64,000 nucleotides of DNA from Mycobacterium sp. JS623. Its GTDB lineage: Bacteria > Actinomycetota > Actinomycetes > Mycobacteriales > Mycobacteriaceae. How positions within the stretch are numbered: the stretch's first letter is position 1; every line of letters starts with the position of its first letter. The stretch spans positions 6,400,917 through 6,464,916 of the forward strand of contig NC_019966.1 of the NCBI RefSeq assembly GCF_000328565.1, written 5' to 3'. Made by a program: the position numbers and the translations under genes. Positions 46,474 through 56,474 of this stretch are shown piece after piece. The notes beneath the pieces are model-generated. The model was not told the origin of the DNA, made no database searches, and worked only from the letters and a program-made list of their open reading frames with translations.

Positions 46474-46531
46474 ATCGGCTACAGCCCGGTCACGACCGGT
46501 GAGTGCAGGGGGAACGAAACTTCGTGGCAGC

Positions 46532-46537
46532 TACCAT
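46532..46537 (+). promoter_or_regulatory. -10 box TACCAT for the Nudix-DUF6049-murJ operon
   Basis: Seven bases before the GTG at 46545, so the whole Nudix-DUF6049-murJ series may start from a leaderless message. Confidence 0.55.
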
Positions 46538-46544
46538 CGCTTAG

Positions 46545-47303
46545 GTGTCAGACGGCGAACAGGCCAAACCACGACGGCGCCGGGGGAGGCGCCGCGGCCG
46601 TCGCGCTGCTGGTCCGCCTGAAGCCACGCAAGTCCGCAACACCAACCCCGTGCCCACGCCGAATGACCAGTCGAACGGTCAGAGCAAGCCCCAGAAGTCG
46701 CGTCCGCGCCGGCCCGCGGACCGGCTGCGCACGGTGCACGAAACCTCGGCGGGCGGGCTGGTCATCGACGGTATCGACGGGCCCAAGGAAACGCAGGTCG
46801 CCGCGCTGATCGGACGCATCGACCGCCGCGGCCGGATGCTGTGGTCACTACCCAAGGGCCACATCGAACTCGGTGAGACCGCCGAGCAGACCGCGATCCG
46901 TGAAGTCGCCGAAGAGACAGGTATCCAGGGCAGCGTGCTGGCCGCACTCGGCAGTATTGACTACTGGTTCGTCACCGAGGGTCGACGCGTGCACAAGACC
47001 GTGCACCATTACTTGATGCGGTTTCTTGGCGGCGAGCTCTCCGACGAGGACCTCGAAGTCAGTGAGGTGGCCTGGGTGCCACTCAAGGAGCTGCCGTCGC
47101 GGCTGGCCTACGCCGACGAGCGCCGGCTGGCGGAGGTCGCCGGTGAGCTGATCGACAAGCTGCACGCGGACGGCCCCGCCGCGCTGCCGCCACTGCCGCG
47201 GACCTCGCCGCGCAGGCGCGCCCAGACGCACTCGCATACCCGCAACCGCCGTCCCGACGAACAGCCATCTCGCCGGACGAACGGGTGCGGACAAGGCCCG
47301 TGA
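46545..47303 (+). CDS. Nudix hydrolase (Rv3908 homologue)
   Basis: 252 residues. A basic, disordered N-terminal tail ([14 protein letters not shown]) precedes the fold. The Nudix box is complete: [20 protein letters not shown] followed by TGI, with the G-5x-E-7x-RE-x-x-EE pattern. The C-terminal tail is also basic and Pro-rich. Nudix enzymes remove nucleoside diphosphate-linked moieties; the homologue is called MutT4 in M. tuberculosis. The stop overlaps the DUF6049 start as GTGA, so translation is coupled. Confidence 0.92.
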   Translation: MSDGEQAKPRRRRGRRRGRRAAGPPEATQVRNTNPVPTPNDQSNGQSKPQKSRPRRPADRLRTVHETSAGGLVIDGIDGPKETQVAALIGRIDRRGRMLWSLPKGHIELGETAEQTAIREVAEETGIQGSVLAALGSIDYWFVTEGRRVHKTVHHYLMRFLGGELSDEDLEVSEVAWVPLKELPSRLAYADERRLAEVAGELIDKLHADGPAALPPLPRTSPRRRAQTHSHTRNRRPDEQPSRRTNGCGQGP

Positions 47304-49723
47304 CCGTACCCGCGGCGGTGCCGCGAGTGCTGCCCTGGATGGTGCTGGCGCGGCTGTTGGCCGTCCTCGCGCTGCTCACGCTGATCGCCGTTCCTGTCGG
47401 ACTGCCTCATGCCGCCGCGGGTGAGCCGGGCGCGGTGCCTTTCCTGCAGGTGCGCATCGACCGCATCACCCCCGCGGTGGTCACCACTACCAGCGAGCCG
47501 ACCGTCACTGTCAGCGGAACGATCCTCAATGTCGGCGACCGCCCGGTGCGCGATGTGATGGTCCGCCTCGAGCACGCCGCCGCGGTCACGTCGTCGGCCG
47601 GGCTGCGGACCAACCTCACCGGCAACGTCGACCAGTACGAGGCTGTCGCCGACTTCATCACGCTCGCGCCGGAATTGCTTCGCGGACAAGACGTTCCGTT
47701 CAATCTCGTTTACCCGCTGCGGTCGGCGGAGCTGCCGTCGCTGCATATCACCGAGCCCGGCGTCTACCCGATCATGGTCAACGTCAACGGCACACCGGAC
47801 TACGGCGCGCCGGCCCGCCTCGACGATGCCCGCTTCCTGCTTCCGGTGCTCGGGGTGCCGCCCGAGCCCGCGGCCGACTCGGCCGCCGACACGCTGAGCT
47901 CGGTGGTGCCGCCCGATACCTCCAAACCTGTTCGGCTGACCATGCTGTGGCCGCTCGCCGACCGGCCGCGGCTGGCGGCGGGTGCGCCAGGCGGAACGAC
48001 GCCGGTGCGGCTGATCGACGACGACCTCGCGACCTCACTGGCGCCTGGCGGCCGGCTCGACACCCTGCTGTCGGCGGTCGACTTCGCCACCAGCCCGCCC
48101 GTCGACCCCGGCGGCGAGGTGCGCAATGCGATGTGCCTGGCCGTCGATCCCGACCTGCTGGTCACCGTCAACGCGATGACCGGCGGCTACGTCGTCAACG
48201 ACGCCCCCGACGCAGGGCCGGGCACGCCGACGCATCCTGGAGCGGGCCGGGACGCCGCGGTGGGCTGGCTCAATCGGCTCAAGGGTTTGGCGCAGCGGAT
48301 GTGTGTGGCGCCGACGACGTACTCGCAGGCCGACCTCGACGCGCTGCAGCGCGTCGGCGACAAGGGGCTGAGCGCGATCGCCACCAAGAGCAGCGCCGAC
48401 ATCGTCGACCAGATTCTCGGGGTGACGTCGACGCGGGGTGCCACACTCGTCGGCGACGGACCGCTGACCGGGTCGGCTGTCGAGCTGCTGACGGCACAGG
48501 GCCCGACGGTCGCGATCGGCGCTGCCAACAGCGCCGCCCAGGACTCCGCCACCGGCGAGCCGGCGACAGCGGACGTTCGGTCTGTCAGGTACACGCCGGA
48601 CGTGGCCGTCGCGCCGTTCGACCCGACCGTCGGCGCCGCGCTCGCCGGGGCCGGCACCGAGCCCTCGTCGCCGTCGTATCTGGATCCGTCGCTCGACATC
48701 CCGGTCAAACACGACTCGCAGGTGGCACGGCGCCAGGACGCGGTCGGCTCGCTGCTGTGGCGCGGCCTACACCCCGACACCGAGCCGCGCACCCAGATCC
48801 TCGCGCCGCCGCTGGCCTGGAACCTGGCCCCCGACGACGCGCAGGCGATCCTGACCGCGGTGGCGTCCACCATTCACGCCGGGCTGGCCGTCGCCCGACC
48901 GCTACCCGCGGTGATCGCCGAGGCCAACGCGGTCGCTCCGGACGATCTCGCGTCTACTCCGGACAGGTCGCTCGGCAATCCGCGTGGCCGGTTCGACGAC
49001 GGCGTCGTGTCGGGCATCGCGGCCGTGACGACGCGGCTCTGGGGGCTGGGGGACGCGCTGGCCGCCGATGAGCGCACCGGCCTCACCGGAGCGCAATACA
49101 CCGCGCCGCTGCGCGAGGACCTGCTGCGCGCGCTCAGCCAATCGGTGCCCCCGGATGCGCGCAACGGCCTGGCCCAGCAGCGGCTGACGACCGTCGGCCA
49201 CACCGTCGACGACCTGTTCGGCGCGGTCACCATCGTCAACCCCGGCGGTTCCTACACCCTGGCCACCGAGCACAGCCCGCTGCCGTTGGCGCTGCGCAAT
49301 GACCTTCCGGTGCCCATCCGGGTACGGCTGCAGATCGCCACGCCGCCAGGCATGACGGTGACCGATCCGGGTGAGATCGTGCTACCGCCGGGCTATCTGC
49401 CGCTGAAGGTGCCCATCGAGGTGCACTTCACGCAGCGCGTCGCGGTCGATGTCGCATTGCACACCGCCGACGGCCTGCCGCTTGGCGAACCGGTACGGCT
49501 CTCGGTGCACTCCAACGCCTACGGCAAGGTGCTGTTCTTCATCACGCTGACGGGCGGCGTGGTGCTGGCCCTGCTGGTTGGTCGACGGTTGTGGCACCGC
49601 TTCCGCGGCCAGCCCGACCCCGCTGATCTGGACCGCCCGGACCCGATCGATGTTGCGATCGCGTATGCGAAGGACGTCGACGAGTCGCCGCCCGCCATGA
49701 GCCGTACGGGCGAGGAGACGTGA
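47300..49723 (+). CDS. DUF6049 family membrane-anchored protein (Rv3909 homologue)
   Basis: About 807 residues from the GTG at 47300, overlapping the Nudix stop. A signal sequence ([20 protein letters not shown], then PHAAAG) is followed by a large extracytoplasmic region ([40 protein letters not shown]) with repeated beta-rich domains and one C-terminal transmembrane helix ([20 protein letters not shown]). No enzymatic motif is seen. The conserved place between a Nudix gene and murJ suggests a role at the cell-wall synthesis site. Confidence 0.9.
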   Translation: MTVPAAVPRVLPWMVLARLLAVLALLTLIAVPVGLPHAAAGEPGAVPFLQVRIDRITPAVVTTTSEPTVTVSGTILNVGDRPVRDVMVRLEHAAAVTSSAGLRTNLTGNVDQYEAVADFITLAPELLRGQDVPFNLVYPLRSAELPSLHITEPGVYPIMVNVNGTPDYGAPARLDDARFLLPVLGVPPEPAADSAADTLSSVVPPDTSKPVRLTMLWPLADRPRLAAGAPGGTTPVRLIDDDLATSLAPGGRLDTLLSAVDFATSPPVDPGGEVRNAMCLAVDPDLLVTVNAMTGGYVVNDAPDAGPGTPTHPGAGRDAAVGWLNRLKGLAQRMCVAPTTYSQADLDALQRVGDKGLSAIATKSSADIVDQILGVTSTRGATLVGDGPLTGSAVELLTAQGPTVAIGAANSAAQDSATGEPATADVRSVRYTPDVAVAPFDPTVGAALAGAGTEPSSPSYLDPSLDIPVKHDSQVARRQDAVGSLLWRGLHPDTEPRTQILAPPLAWNLAPDDAQAILTAVASTIHAGLAVARPLPAVIAEANAVAPDDLASTPDRSLGNPRGRFDDGVVSGIAAVTTRLWGLGDALAADERTGLTGAQYTAPLREDLLRALSQSVPPDARNGLAQQRLTTVGHTVDDLFGAVTIVNPGGSYTLATEHSPLPLALRNDLPVPIRVRLQIATPPGMTVTDPGEIVLPPGYLPLKVPIEVHFTQRVAVDVALHTADGLPLGEPVRLSVHSNAYGKVLFFITLTGGVVLALLVGRRLWHRFRGQPDPADLDRPDPIDVAIAYAKDVDESPPAMSRTGEET

Positions 49724-52700
49724 GCACCGTCGGCGGTTCGCCGCCACCGCCGCCGCCGATCAATCGCGTTCCGCCGCGCCGCTACCCGCCCCGTACCCCG
49801 GTCTATCCGCCGGCCAGCAGGATGCCGCCGCAACGACTGCCACGCGGCCCGGCTCCGCGACGACGGGCCGGCCGCCCCGAGCTCTCCGACGCCGCGGTGG
49901 TGTCGCGGTCGTGGGGCATGGCGTTCGCGACGCTGATCAGCCGGATCACCGGCTTCACCCGCATCGTGCTGTTGGCCGCGATTCTCGGCGCCGCGTTGTC
50001 GTCGGCGTTCTCGGTGGCCAACCAGCTGCCGAACCTGATCGCTGCGCTGGTGCTCGAGGCGACGTTCACCGCGATCTTCGTGCCGGTGCTGGCGCGCGCC
50101 GAGCGCGACGACCCCGACGGCGGCACCGCATTTGTGCGGCGGCTCATCACGCTGGCCACCGCACTGCTGGTGGTGGTCACCCTGGTGTCAGTGGCCGCCG
50201 CTCCCCTGCTGGTTCGGCTGATGCTGGGCAGCGACCCTCAGGTCAATCGGTCGCTGACGACGGCGTTCGCGTATCTGCTACTGCCGCAGGTGTTGTTCTA
50301 CGGCCTGTCGTCAGTGTTCATGGCGATTCTCAACACCCGCAACGTGTTTGGGCCGCCAGCGTGGGCGCCGGTCATCAACAATGTGGTCGCGATTGCCACG
50401 CTCGTCGTGTATCTCATTGTGCCGGGCGAACTTTCGATCGACCCAGTGGAAATGGGCAACGCCAAGCTGTTGGTGCTCGGCATCGGCACGACGCTCGGTG
50501 TGTTCGCACAGACGGCTGTGCTGCTGGTTGCCATCCGACAGGAGCGAATCAGCCTGCGCCCGCTGTGGGGCATCGACGACCGGCTGAAGAAGTTCGGCAC
50601 GATGGCGGCGGCCATGGTGCTCTACGTGTTGATCAGCCAGATCGGCTTGGTCGTCGGCAACCGGATCGCCAGTGGCGCAGCGGCTTCCGGTCCCGCGATC
50701 TACAACTACACCTGGCTTGTGCTGATGCTGCCGTTCGGCATGATCGGCGTAACGGTGCTGACAGTGGTGATGCCGCGGCTCAGCCGCAACGCCGCCGCCG
50801 ACGATGTCCGCGCAGTGCTGGCCGACCTGTCACTGGCCACCCGGCTGACGATGGTGACGCTGATCCCGATCGTCGCGATGATGACCATCGGCGGCCCCGC
50901 GATCGGCAGCGCGCTATTCGCTTACGGCAACTTCGGTGAGACCGACGCCGGCTATCTCGGCATGGCGATCACCTTGTCGGCGTTCACGTTGATCCCGTAT
51001 GCCCTTGTGCTGCTTCAACTTCGGGTGTTCTACGCGCGTGAGCAGCCGTGGACACCCATCGTGCTGATCGTCGTGATCACGGTCGTCAAGATCGCCGCGT
51101 CGCTGGCCGCGCCGTATCTGACCGACGACCCGGAGCTGGTGGCCGGCTATCTCGGGCTGGCCAACGGTCTTGGTTTCCTTGCCGGTGCGACCGTCGGCTA
51201 CTTCCTGCTGCGGGCCAGCCTGAACCCACCCGGCGGACGGTTGGTCAGCCTGCCGGTGGTGCGCACCATCCTGGTGACCATCGCGGCATCACTGATCGCA
51301 GGCCTCGTCGCGAACATCGTCGATCAGCTTTTCGGGCTCGAGTCGCTGACCCGCAACTGGGGCGGCGCCGGTTCTCTGCTGCGGCTGCTCGTGCTCGGAC
51401 TGATCATGGTGCCGATCATCGGCGGGGTGATGGTGGCCGCCCGGGTGCCCGACGCGCAGGCCGCTCTGGCCGCCATTCGGCGTCGTCTCGGCAAGGGCGC
51501 GGGGGTAGCCGTACCACCGGCGGCCCGCTCCGACCGGCCACGCCCAGGTGGCCCCCTCACGTACGCTGATCAGAGGAATTCGCTCGCGACACGCCATCGT
51601 CAATTCCCGGCGGCGGTCCGGCGCGGGCCTCCGGCCAGCGTTGCCGGTGACGGAATGCCGAAGGGACCAGCGGTGAGCGACGACCAAGCGACCGGCGCCG
51701 CACCGGGCCCTGAGGGCACCACGACCAAGATCCCGCGACCGTCGGTATCTGATTCGACGGCTCGGCCGTCGGTATCTGATTCGACGGCTCGGCCGTCGGC
51801 AGACGACTTCGCCCCCGACGTCCCGCCCGAGACCGTCGAACACGAGACACCCGAGGAAACGGCGGCCCTTCCCAAACCAGCCAACGGCACGACGCCGATG
51901 CCGGTTTCCGGCCGTCCACCCGCGGACTACGGCGGCGACCCCACGCGTGAGCCCATGGGGTTCGCGCCGCCGCGCGAACCCGCGATCGAGTCCGCCACCT
52001 CCGACGAGGATGTCCACCTCATTCCGGGCGCCACCATCGGCGGGGGCCGGTATCGACTGCTCGTCTTCCATGGCGGCCCGCAAAGCCTGCAGTTCTGGCA
52101 GGCGCTCGACACCGCGCTGGATCGCCAGGTCGCCCTGACGTTCGTCGACCCCGATGCGACGCTGCCCGACGAACAGGTCCAGGGGATCCTGGCGCGCACG
52201 CTCAAGCTGAGCCGCCTTGACATGCCTGGCGTCGCGCGGGTGCTCGACGTGGCCAGCACCGGGTCCGGCGGCCTTGTGGTGTCGGAGTGGATCCGCGGCG
52301 GCTCCTTGACCGAAGTGGCCGAGACGTCGCCGTCGCCGATCGGCGGCGCCCGCGCCATCCAATCGCTGGCCGCGGCAGCGGAAGCTGCCCACCGCTCCGG
52401 CGTCGCGCTGTCGATCGACCATCCCAGCCGGGTGCGGGTGAGCATCGAGGGCGATGTCGCGTTGGCGTTCCCGGCCACGCTGCCCGACGCCAGCCCAGAA
52501 GACGACATCCGCGGTATCGGCGCTGCGCTCTATGCGCTGCTGATCAACCGCTGGCCGCTGCCCGAATCGGGCGTGCGCAGCGGATTGGCACCCGCCGAAC
52601 TTGACACCGCGGGCCAGCCCATCGAACCGCGGGCGCTCGACCGCGACATCCCGTTTCAGATCTCGGCGGCGGCGGCGCGCGCGGTGCAGGAAGGCGGAGG

Positions 52701-53484
52701 CATCCGCAGCGCCCCGACACTGCTGAACCTGCTGCAGCAGGCCACCGCCGTCGCCGACCGCACCGAGCTGATCGAGCCGGTCGACGAGCCGCCGGTGCCC
52801 CAGCCGTCTCGGCTCCGCGGAGCAGCCCCCGGCGACCCGGAGTCGGAGCGGCGGCGGCGCAGGGGGCTGATGATCGGACTCGGCGTGGGCGGCGCGATCA
52901 TCATCGTCGCGCTGATTGTGCTTGCGTCGGTGGTCACTCGGATCTTCGGTGACGTCGGCGGTGGCCTGGGCGGTGATCAGCTTGGCCTCAATGCGCCAAC
53001 GACGTCCGCCCAGGGCGGCAACAATTCGGCAGGCAAGGTCGTGAAACCCGTTCGCGTGACGGTGTTTTCACCAGAGGGCGAGCCGGATGCACCCGGTGAG
53101 GCCGCAAAGGCCATCGACGGCAACCCCGCGACGGTGTGGCCCATCGACACGTACACGGATCCGGTGCCGTTCCCGAACTTCAAGAACGGGGTCGGGCTGA
53201 TGCTGCAGTTGCCGCAGCCGACCAAGCTCGCCGAGGTGACCATCGACCTCAACAGCACCGGCACCGCGGTGCAGATCCGTTCGGCGCAGACGCCGACGCC
53301 CGCGTCGCTGGACGACACCACCGTGCTGGTGCCCGCCACCACACTGAAGCCCGGTTCGAACACGATCAAGGTCGACAACCCGGCGCCGACGTCGAACGTG
53401 CTGGTGTGGGTATCGACGCTCGGCCAGGTCGACGGCAAGAGCCGGTCGGACATCGCAGAGGTCACGCTCAGAGCCGGGTCTTGA
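49720..53484 (+). CDS. murJ: Lipid II flippase MurJ fused to a pseudokinase and extracytoplasmic domain (MviN)
   Basis: 1254 residues from the GTG at 49720, overlapping the DUF6049 stop. After a Pro-rich tail, residues about 60-600 carry some 14 membrane helices of the MviN fold (AFATLISRITGFTRIVLLAA, SSAFSVANQLPNLIAALVLE). A disordered stretch holds a duplicated nine-residue unit (RPSVSDSTA). A kinase-like domain at about 770-1020 (GGGRYRLLVFHGGPQSLQFW) lacks the catalytic Lys/HRD/DFG set and so is a pseudokinase; in M. tuberculosis the equivalent is phosphorylated by PknB and recruits FhaA. One more helix near 1045-1070 leads to a C-terminal extracytoplasmic domain. It flips lipid II for peptidoglycan. 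Confidence 0.95.
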   Translation: MSTVGGSPPPPPPINRVPPRRYPPRTPVYPPASRMPPQRLPRGPAPRRRAGRPELSDAAVVSRSWGMAFATLISRITGFTRIVLLAAILGAALSSAFSVANQLPNLIAALVLEATFTAIFVPVLARAERDDPDGGTAFVRRLITLATALLVVVTLVSVAAAPLLVRLMLGSDPQVNRSLTTAFAYLLLPQVLFYGLSSVFMAILNTRNVFGPPAWAPVINNVVAIATLVVYLIVPGELSIDPVEMGNAKLLVLGIGTTLGVFAQTAVLLVAIRQERISLRPLWGIDDRLKKFGTMAAAMVLYVLISQIGLVVGNRIASGAAASGPAIYNYTWLVLMLPFGMIGVTVLTVVMPRLSRNAAADDVRAVLADLSLATRLTMVTLIPIVAMMTIGGPAIGSALFAYGNFGETDAGYLGMAITLSAFTLIPYALVLLQLRVFYAREQPWTPIVLIVVITVVKIAASLAAPYLTDDPELVAGYLGLANGLGFLAGATVGYFLLRASLNPPGGRLVSLPVVRTILVTIAASLIAGLVANIVDQLFGLESLTRNWGGAGSLLRLLVLGLIMVPIIGGVMVAARVPDAQAALAAIRRRLGKGAGVAVPPAARSDRPRPGGPLTYADQRNSLATRHRQFPAAVRRGPPASVAGDGMPKGPAVSDDQATGAAPGPEGTTTKIPRPSVSDSTARPSVSDSTARPSADDFAPDVPPETVEHETPEETAALPKPANGTTPMPVSGRPPADYGGDPTREPMGFAPPREPAIESATSDEDVHLIPGATIGGGRYRLLVFHGGPQSLQFWQALDTALDRQVALTFVDPDATLPDEQVQGILARTLKLSRLDMPGVARVLDVASTGSGGLVVSEWIRGGSLTEVAETSPSPIGGARAIQSLAAAAEAAHRSGVALSIDHPSRVRVSIEGDVALAFPATLPDASPEDDIRGIGAALYALLINRWPLPESGVRSGLAPAELDTAGQPIEPRALDRDIPFQISAAAARAVQEGGGIRSAPTLLNLLQQATAVADRTELIEPVDEPPVPQPSRLRGAAPGDPESERRRRRGLMIGLGVGGAIIIVALIVLASVVTRIFGDVGGGLGGDQLGLNAPTTSAQGGNNSAGKVVKPVRVTVFSPEGEPDAPGEAAKAIDGNPATVWPIDTYTDPVPFPNFKNGVGLMLQLPQPTKLAEVTIDLNSTGTAVQIRSAQTPTPASLDDTTVLVPATTLKPGSNTIKVDNPAPTSNVLVWVSTLGQVDGKSRSDIAEVTLRAGS
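51739..51799 (+). repeat. 27-base tandem repeat within murJ
   Basis: Two perfect consecutive 27-base units (51739-51765 and 51766-51792) plus seven bases of a third encode RPSVSDSTA twice in the cytoplasmic linker between flippase and pseudokinase. In frame, so unit number could change without breaking the gene. Ser/Thr-rich units are candidate phosphorylation sites. Confidence 0.9.
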
Positions 53485-53548
53485 TCGGCGGCCAACCCGC
53501 TATCCCCAGCGCCGCAAACTTGTGTAAGGACCTACCTGGGAATCCGCT

Positions 53549-53554
53549 TACTGT
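53549..53554 (+). promoter_or_regulatory. -10-like box TACTGT before sigM
   Basis: Six bases before the GTG at 53561, suggesting a leaderless sigM message from a housekeeping-type promoter. I did not find a convincing ECF-type GGGAAC/CGTC pair. Confidence 0.4.
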
Positions 53555-53560
53555 TCGCTT

Positions 53561-54151
53561 GTGGGGAGCTTCGAAGGAGTCGGCCGCTCAGACGCTGAGT
53601 TGCTGACCGCTCACGTCGCCGGTGACCGCTACGCCTTCGAGGAGTTGTTCTACCGACACGAGCGCCAGCTGTATCGGCTGGCGCGCGTCACCAGCCGCAG
53701 CCCCGAGGACGCCGCGGACGCCCTGCAGGACGCGATGCTCAAGGCGCACCGCAACGCGCCCACGTTCCGGCACGACTCCGCGGTCAGCAGTTGGCTGTAC
53801 CGCATCGTCCTCAACGCCTGCCTGGACCGGTTGCGCCGCCACATGAACACCCCGACCACGGCCCTGGATGACGACGCCTGCCACGTCGGCGATCCGATGC
53901 CGAGGGTCGACACCGCGATCGTCGTCGAGCGCGCCCTGATGCGGCTGCCCGTCGAACAACGCGCCGCGGTGGTCGCCGTCGACATGCAGGGCTACTCGGT
54001 GGCCGAGACCGCGCGGATGCTCGGCATCGCCGAGGGCACCGTGAAGAGCCGCTGCTCGCGGGCCAGGGCAAAGCTCGCCGAAGCGCTCGAGCATTTCAAC
54101 GCCGGCGCCGCGACACACAGCGGGAACCGCGATGTCGGAGGCGGCGTCTAA
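53561..54151 (+). CDS. sigM: ECF RNA polymerase sigma factor SigM
   Basis: 196 residues. Region 2 (YAFEELFYRHERQLYRLARV, SPEDAADALQDAMLKAHRNA, SSWLYRIVLNACLDRLRR) and region 4 (LPVEQRAAVVAVDMQGYSVA, AETARMLGIAEGTVKSRCSR) are complete, as in ECF sigma factors. Position between murJ and trxB identifies SigM, which in M. tuberculosis controls ESX and surface-lipid genes. The GTG start agrees with the -10 box upstream. The anti-sigma gene follows. Confidence 0.93.
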   Translation: MGSFEGVGRSDAELLTAHVAGDRYAFEELFYRHERQLYRLARVTSRSPEDAADALQDAMLKAHRNAPTFRHDSAVSSWLYRIVLNACLDRLRRHMNTPTTALDDDACHVGDPMPRVDTAIVVERALMRLPVEQRAAVVAVDMQGYSVAETARMLGIAEGTVKSRCSRARAKLAEALEHFNAGAATHSGNRDVGGGV

Positions 54152-54184
54152 CTGGCCGTGGGGGAGACTGGCTTGCGTCAGGGG

Positions 54185-54931
54185 ATGGCACAACCGGCGG
54201 GGGCAGCGATGGACGACGACGCGGGTCGCGAACCCGGGCCGATCACCCCCGAATTGCTCGCCGATCTGCAGGCCGGACTGCTCGACGACGTCACGGCCGC
54301 GGCGCTGCGCCAGCGCGTCCGCACCGATCCCGAAGCCGCCGCCACGCTCGCGGCGCTCGACCAGGTCCGCCGCGACCTCGCCGATCTCGGGACCGACGAG
54401 TCCTCTGCCCCCGACGTCCCGTCCGATGTGAGTGCCCGCATTGGGTCGGCGCTGCGAGAGCAACCGCGCGGCCCCGCCCATTCGGCTCGACACACGCCAC
54501 GATGGCAGCTGGCTGCCCTCGTGGCAGGCGTTTGCGCCGCGATCGTGGGCGCCGTCGTCGGCGTGCTGATGCTGGCGCACGACCCCGCGCCCACCTGGTC
54601 GAGGGGACCGACCGCGGAAAGCATCACGGCCACCAGGCCCGCCACCGCGCTGCCACTATCGAACCCACAGATTGTCGGTCTGCTGTCGCAGCGCCCGGAC
54701 TACGGCCCGCTGGCCGACCCTGCGCAGCGTGCCTCCTGCTTGTCCGCGCTCGGGTACTCGGGCGCGACCGCGGTGCTGGGCGCCCGACCGGTTGACATGA
54801 ACGGGCGGCCCGCCGTTCTGATCGTGTTGCCCGCGGATACGCCGCGGGCAGTTCTCGCGCTGGTCGTCGAGCCAGACTGCAGCCCCGCTCACAATGGGCT
54901 GCTCGCCAATACGTTGATCACTCGTCCGTAA
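54185..54931 (+). CDS. rsmA: Anti-sigma-M factor (Rv3912 homologue)
   Basis: About 248 residues. The cytoplasmic part (ITPELLADLQAGLLDDVTAA, AATLAALDQVRRDLADLG) has no Cys/His zinc motif. One transmembrane helix (LAALVAGVCAAIVGAVVGVL) follows, then an extracytoplasmic domain ending LLANTLITRP. The layout matches the membrane anti-sigma factor encoded after sigM in M. tuberculosis. I start at the ATG at 54185, which gives the same distance to the first conserved helix as in that protein; GTG at 54158 and ATG at 54209 are alternatives. It is 33 bases after the sigM stop. Confidence 0.85.
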   Translation: MAQPAGAAMDDDAGREPGPITPELLADLQAGLLDDVTAAALRQRVRTDPEAAATLAALDQVRRDLADLGTDESSAPDVPSDVSARIGSALREQPRGPAHSARHTPRWQLAALVAGVCAAIVGAVVGVLMLAHDPAPTWSRGPTAESITATRPATALPLSNPQIVGLLSQRPDYGPLADPAQRASCLSALGYSGATAVLGARPVDMNGRPAVLIVLPADTPRAVLALVVEPDCSPAHNGLLANTLITRP

Positions 54932-55013
54932 TCTGTCCTGCAGGCCGCGGGGAACACCCCGGCATACCCTGGTGTTTGTATCCGTGCCGACGTGATACGG
55001 CAGAAAGGCTCGA

Positions 55014-55994
55014 ATGACCCCCTCCTCCGCTGTTCATGACGTCATCATCATCGGCTCAGGCCCGGCCGGTTACACGGCCGCGGTGTACGCGGCCCGCGCC
55101 CAGCTGAAACCACTGGTGTTCGAGGGCACGCAGTTCGGTGGCGCACTGATGACCACCACCGAGGTGGAGAACTATCCCGGTTTCCGCGAGGGCATCACCG
55201 GCCCGGAGTTGATGGACGAGATGCGTGAGCAGGCGCTGCGCTTCGGCGCTGATCTGCGGATGGAAGACGTCGACGCCGTCTCGCTGGACGGGCCGATCAA
55301 GTCGGTGACCGTCGGCGACGAGACCCACCAGGCGCGCGCCATCATCCTCGCGATGGGCGCCCAAGCCCGGCACCTCGGCGTGCCCGGCGAGGAGGCGCTC
55401 ATCGGCATGGGCGTGAGCACGTGCGCCACCTGTGACGGCTTCTTCTTCCGTGACCAGGACATCGCCGTCGTCGGCGGCGGCGATTCGGCGATGGAGGAAG
55501 CGACGTTCCTCACCCGGTTCGCCCGTAGCGTCACGCTCATCCACCGCCGCGAGGAGTTCCGGGCCTCCAAGATCATGCTGGAACGCGCGCGCGAGAACGA
55601 GAAGATCAAGTTCCTCACCAACACCCAGGTGATCTCGATCGTGGGCGATCCGAAAGTCACCGGTGTGCGGTTGCGTAACTCGGTCACCGGTGAAGAATCC
55701 GAACTGTCCGTCACCGGGGTGTTCGTCGCGATCGGCCACGACCCGCGGTCGGATTTGGTGCGGGGCCAGGTGGATCTCGACCCGGAAGGCTACGTGCTGA
55801 CCAAGGGTCGGACCACGAGCACGTCGGTCGACGGCGTGTTCGCCGCGGGCGACCTTGTCGACCACACCTACCGCCAGGCCGTCACCGCGGCGGGGACAGG
55901 CTGTTCGGCGTCCATCGACGCCGAGCGCTGGCTGGCCGAAAACGCTTCCGCCACAACGGATGACAACACCGATCTGATTGGAGCCCCGCTATGA
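55014..55994 (+). CDS. trxB: Thioredoxin reductase
   Basis: 326 residues after an AGAAAGG ribosome-binding site. FAD motif [16 protein letters not shown], redox-active CATC in [19 protein letters not shown] motif [15 protein letters not shown] and the FAD-binding [16 protein letters not shown] are complete. It transfers electrons from NADPH to thioredoxin. ATGA overlap with trxA indicates coupled translation. Confidence 0.98.
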   Translation: MTPSSAVHDVIIIGSGPAGYTAAVYAARAQLKPLVFEGTQFGGALMTTTEVENYPGFREGITGPELMDEMREQALRFGADLRMEDVDAVSLDGPIKSVTVGDETHQARAIILAMGAQARHLGVPGEEALIGMGVSTCATCDGFFFRDQDIAVVGGGDSAMEEATFLTRFARSVTLIHRREEFRASKIMLERARENEKIKFLTNTQVISIVGDPKVTGVRLRNSVTGEESELSVTGVFVAIGHDPRSDLVRGQVDLDPEGYVLTKGRTTSTSVDGVFAAGDLVDHTYRQAVTAAGTGCSASIDAERWLAENASATTDDNTDLIGAPL

Positions 55995-56326
55995 CCGAGA
56001 AGACTTCCGCGACCGTCGCCGTAACCGACGACTCGTTCGCCGACGACGTGCTGTCCAGCAGCACGCCGGTGCTGGTCGACTTCTGGGCCACGTGGTGCGG
56101 GCCGTGCAAGATGGTCGCCCCCGTGCTGGAGGAGATCGCCAACGACAAGGCCGGGTCGCTCAAGGTGGCCAAGATCGATGTCGACGCCAACCCGGCCACT
56201 GCCCGCGATTTTCAGGTCGTCTCGATCCCGACGATGATCCTGTTCAAGGACGGTGCCCCGGTGAAGCGGATCGTCGGCGCGAAAGGCAAGGCCGCGCTGC
56301 TGCGCGAGCTCGCTGACGTGGTCTAA
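55991..56326 (+). CDS. trxA: Thioredoxin
   Basis: 111 residues. [20 protein letters not shown] contains the WCGPCK active site, and [20 protein letters not shown] supplies the cis-Pro loop. Overlaps trxB by four bases. It reduces protein disulfides in the cytoplasm and, with trxB, is often under redox-stress sigma factor control. Confidence 0.98.
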   Translation: MTEKTSATVAVTDDSFADDVLSSSTPVLVDFWATWCGPCKMVAPVLEEIANDKAGSLKVAKIDVDANPATARDFQVVSIPTMILFKDGAPVKRIVGAKGKAALLRELADVV

Positions 56327-56474
56327 CGCCGCAATTGGCGGGCCTGACACCCGCCTGGGGTTTTCTCGAAAGTGGGAACCGTCTGCGACAATGCTGCCTA
56401 GCTTGTCTTTGCTTCGTCAGCGCCCTTTGGCCTGACAAATGCCGGCCCGCAGGGCAGCCGGGGAAGGGTCGAGT

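Noticed and set aside
53500..53560. ECF-type autoregulatory promoter before sigM (GGGAATCC)
   Set aside because: The expected CGTC-type -10 at 15-17 bases spacing is missing, so I keep only the weak TANNNT box.
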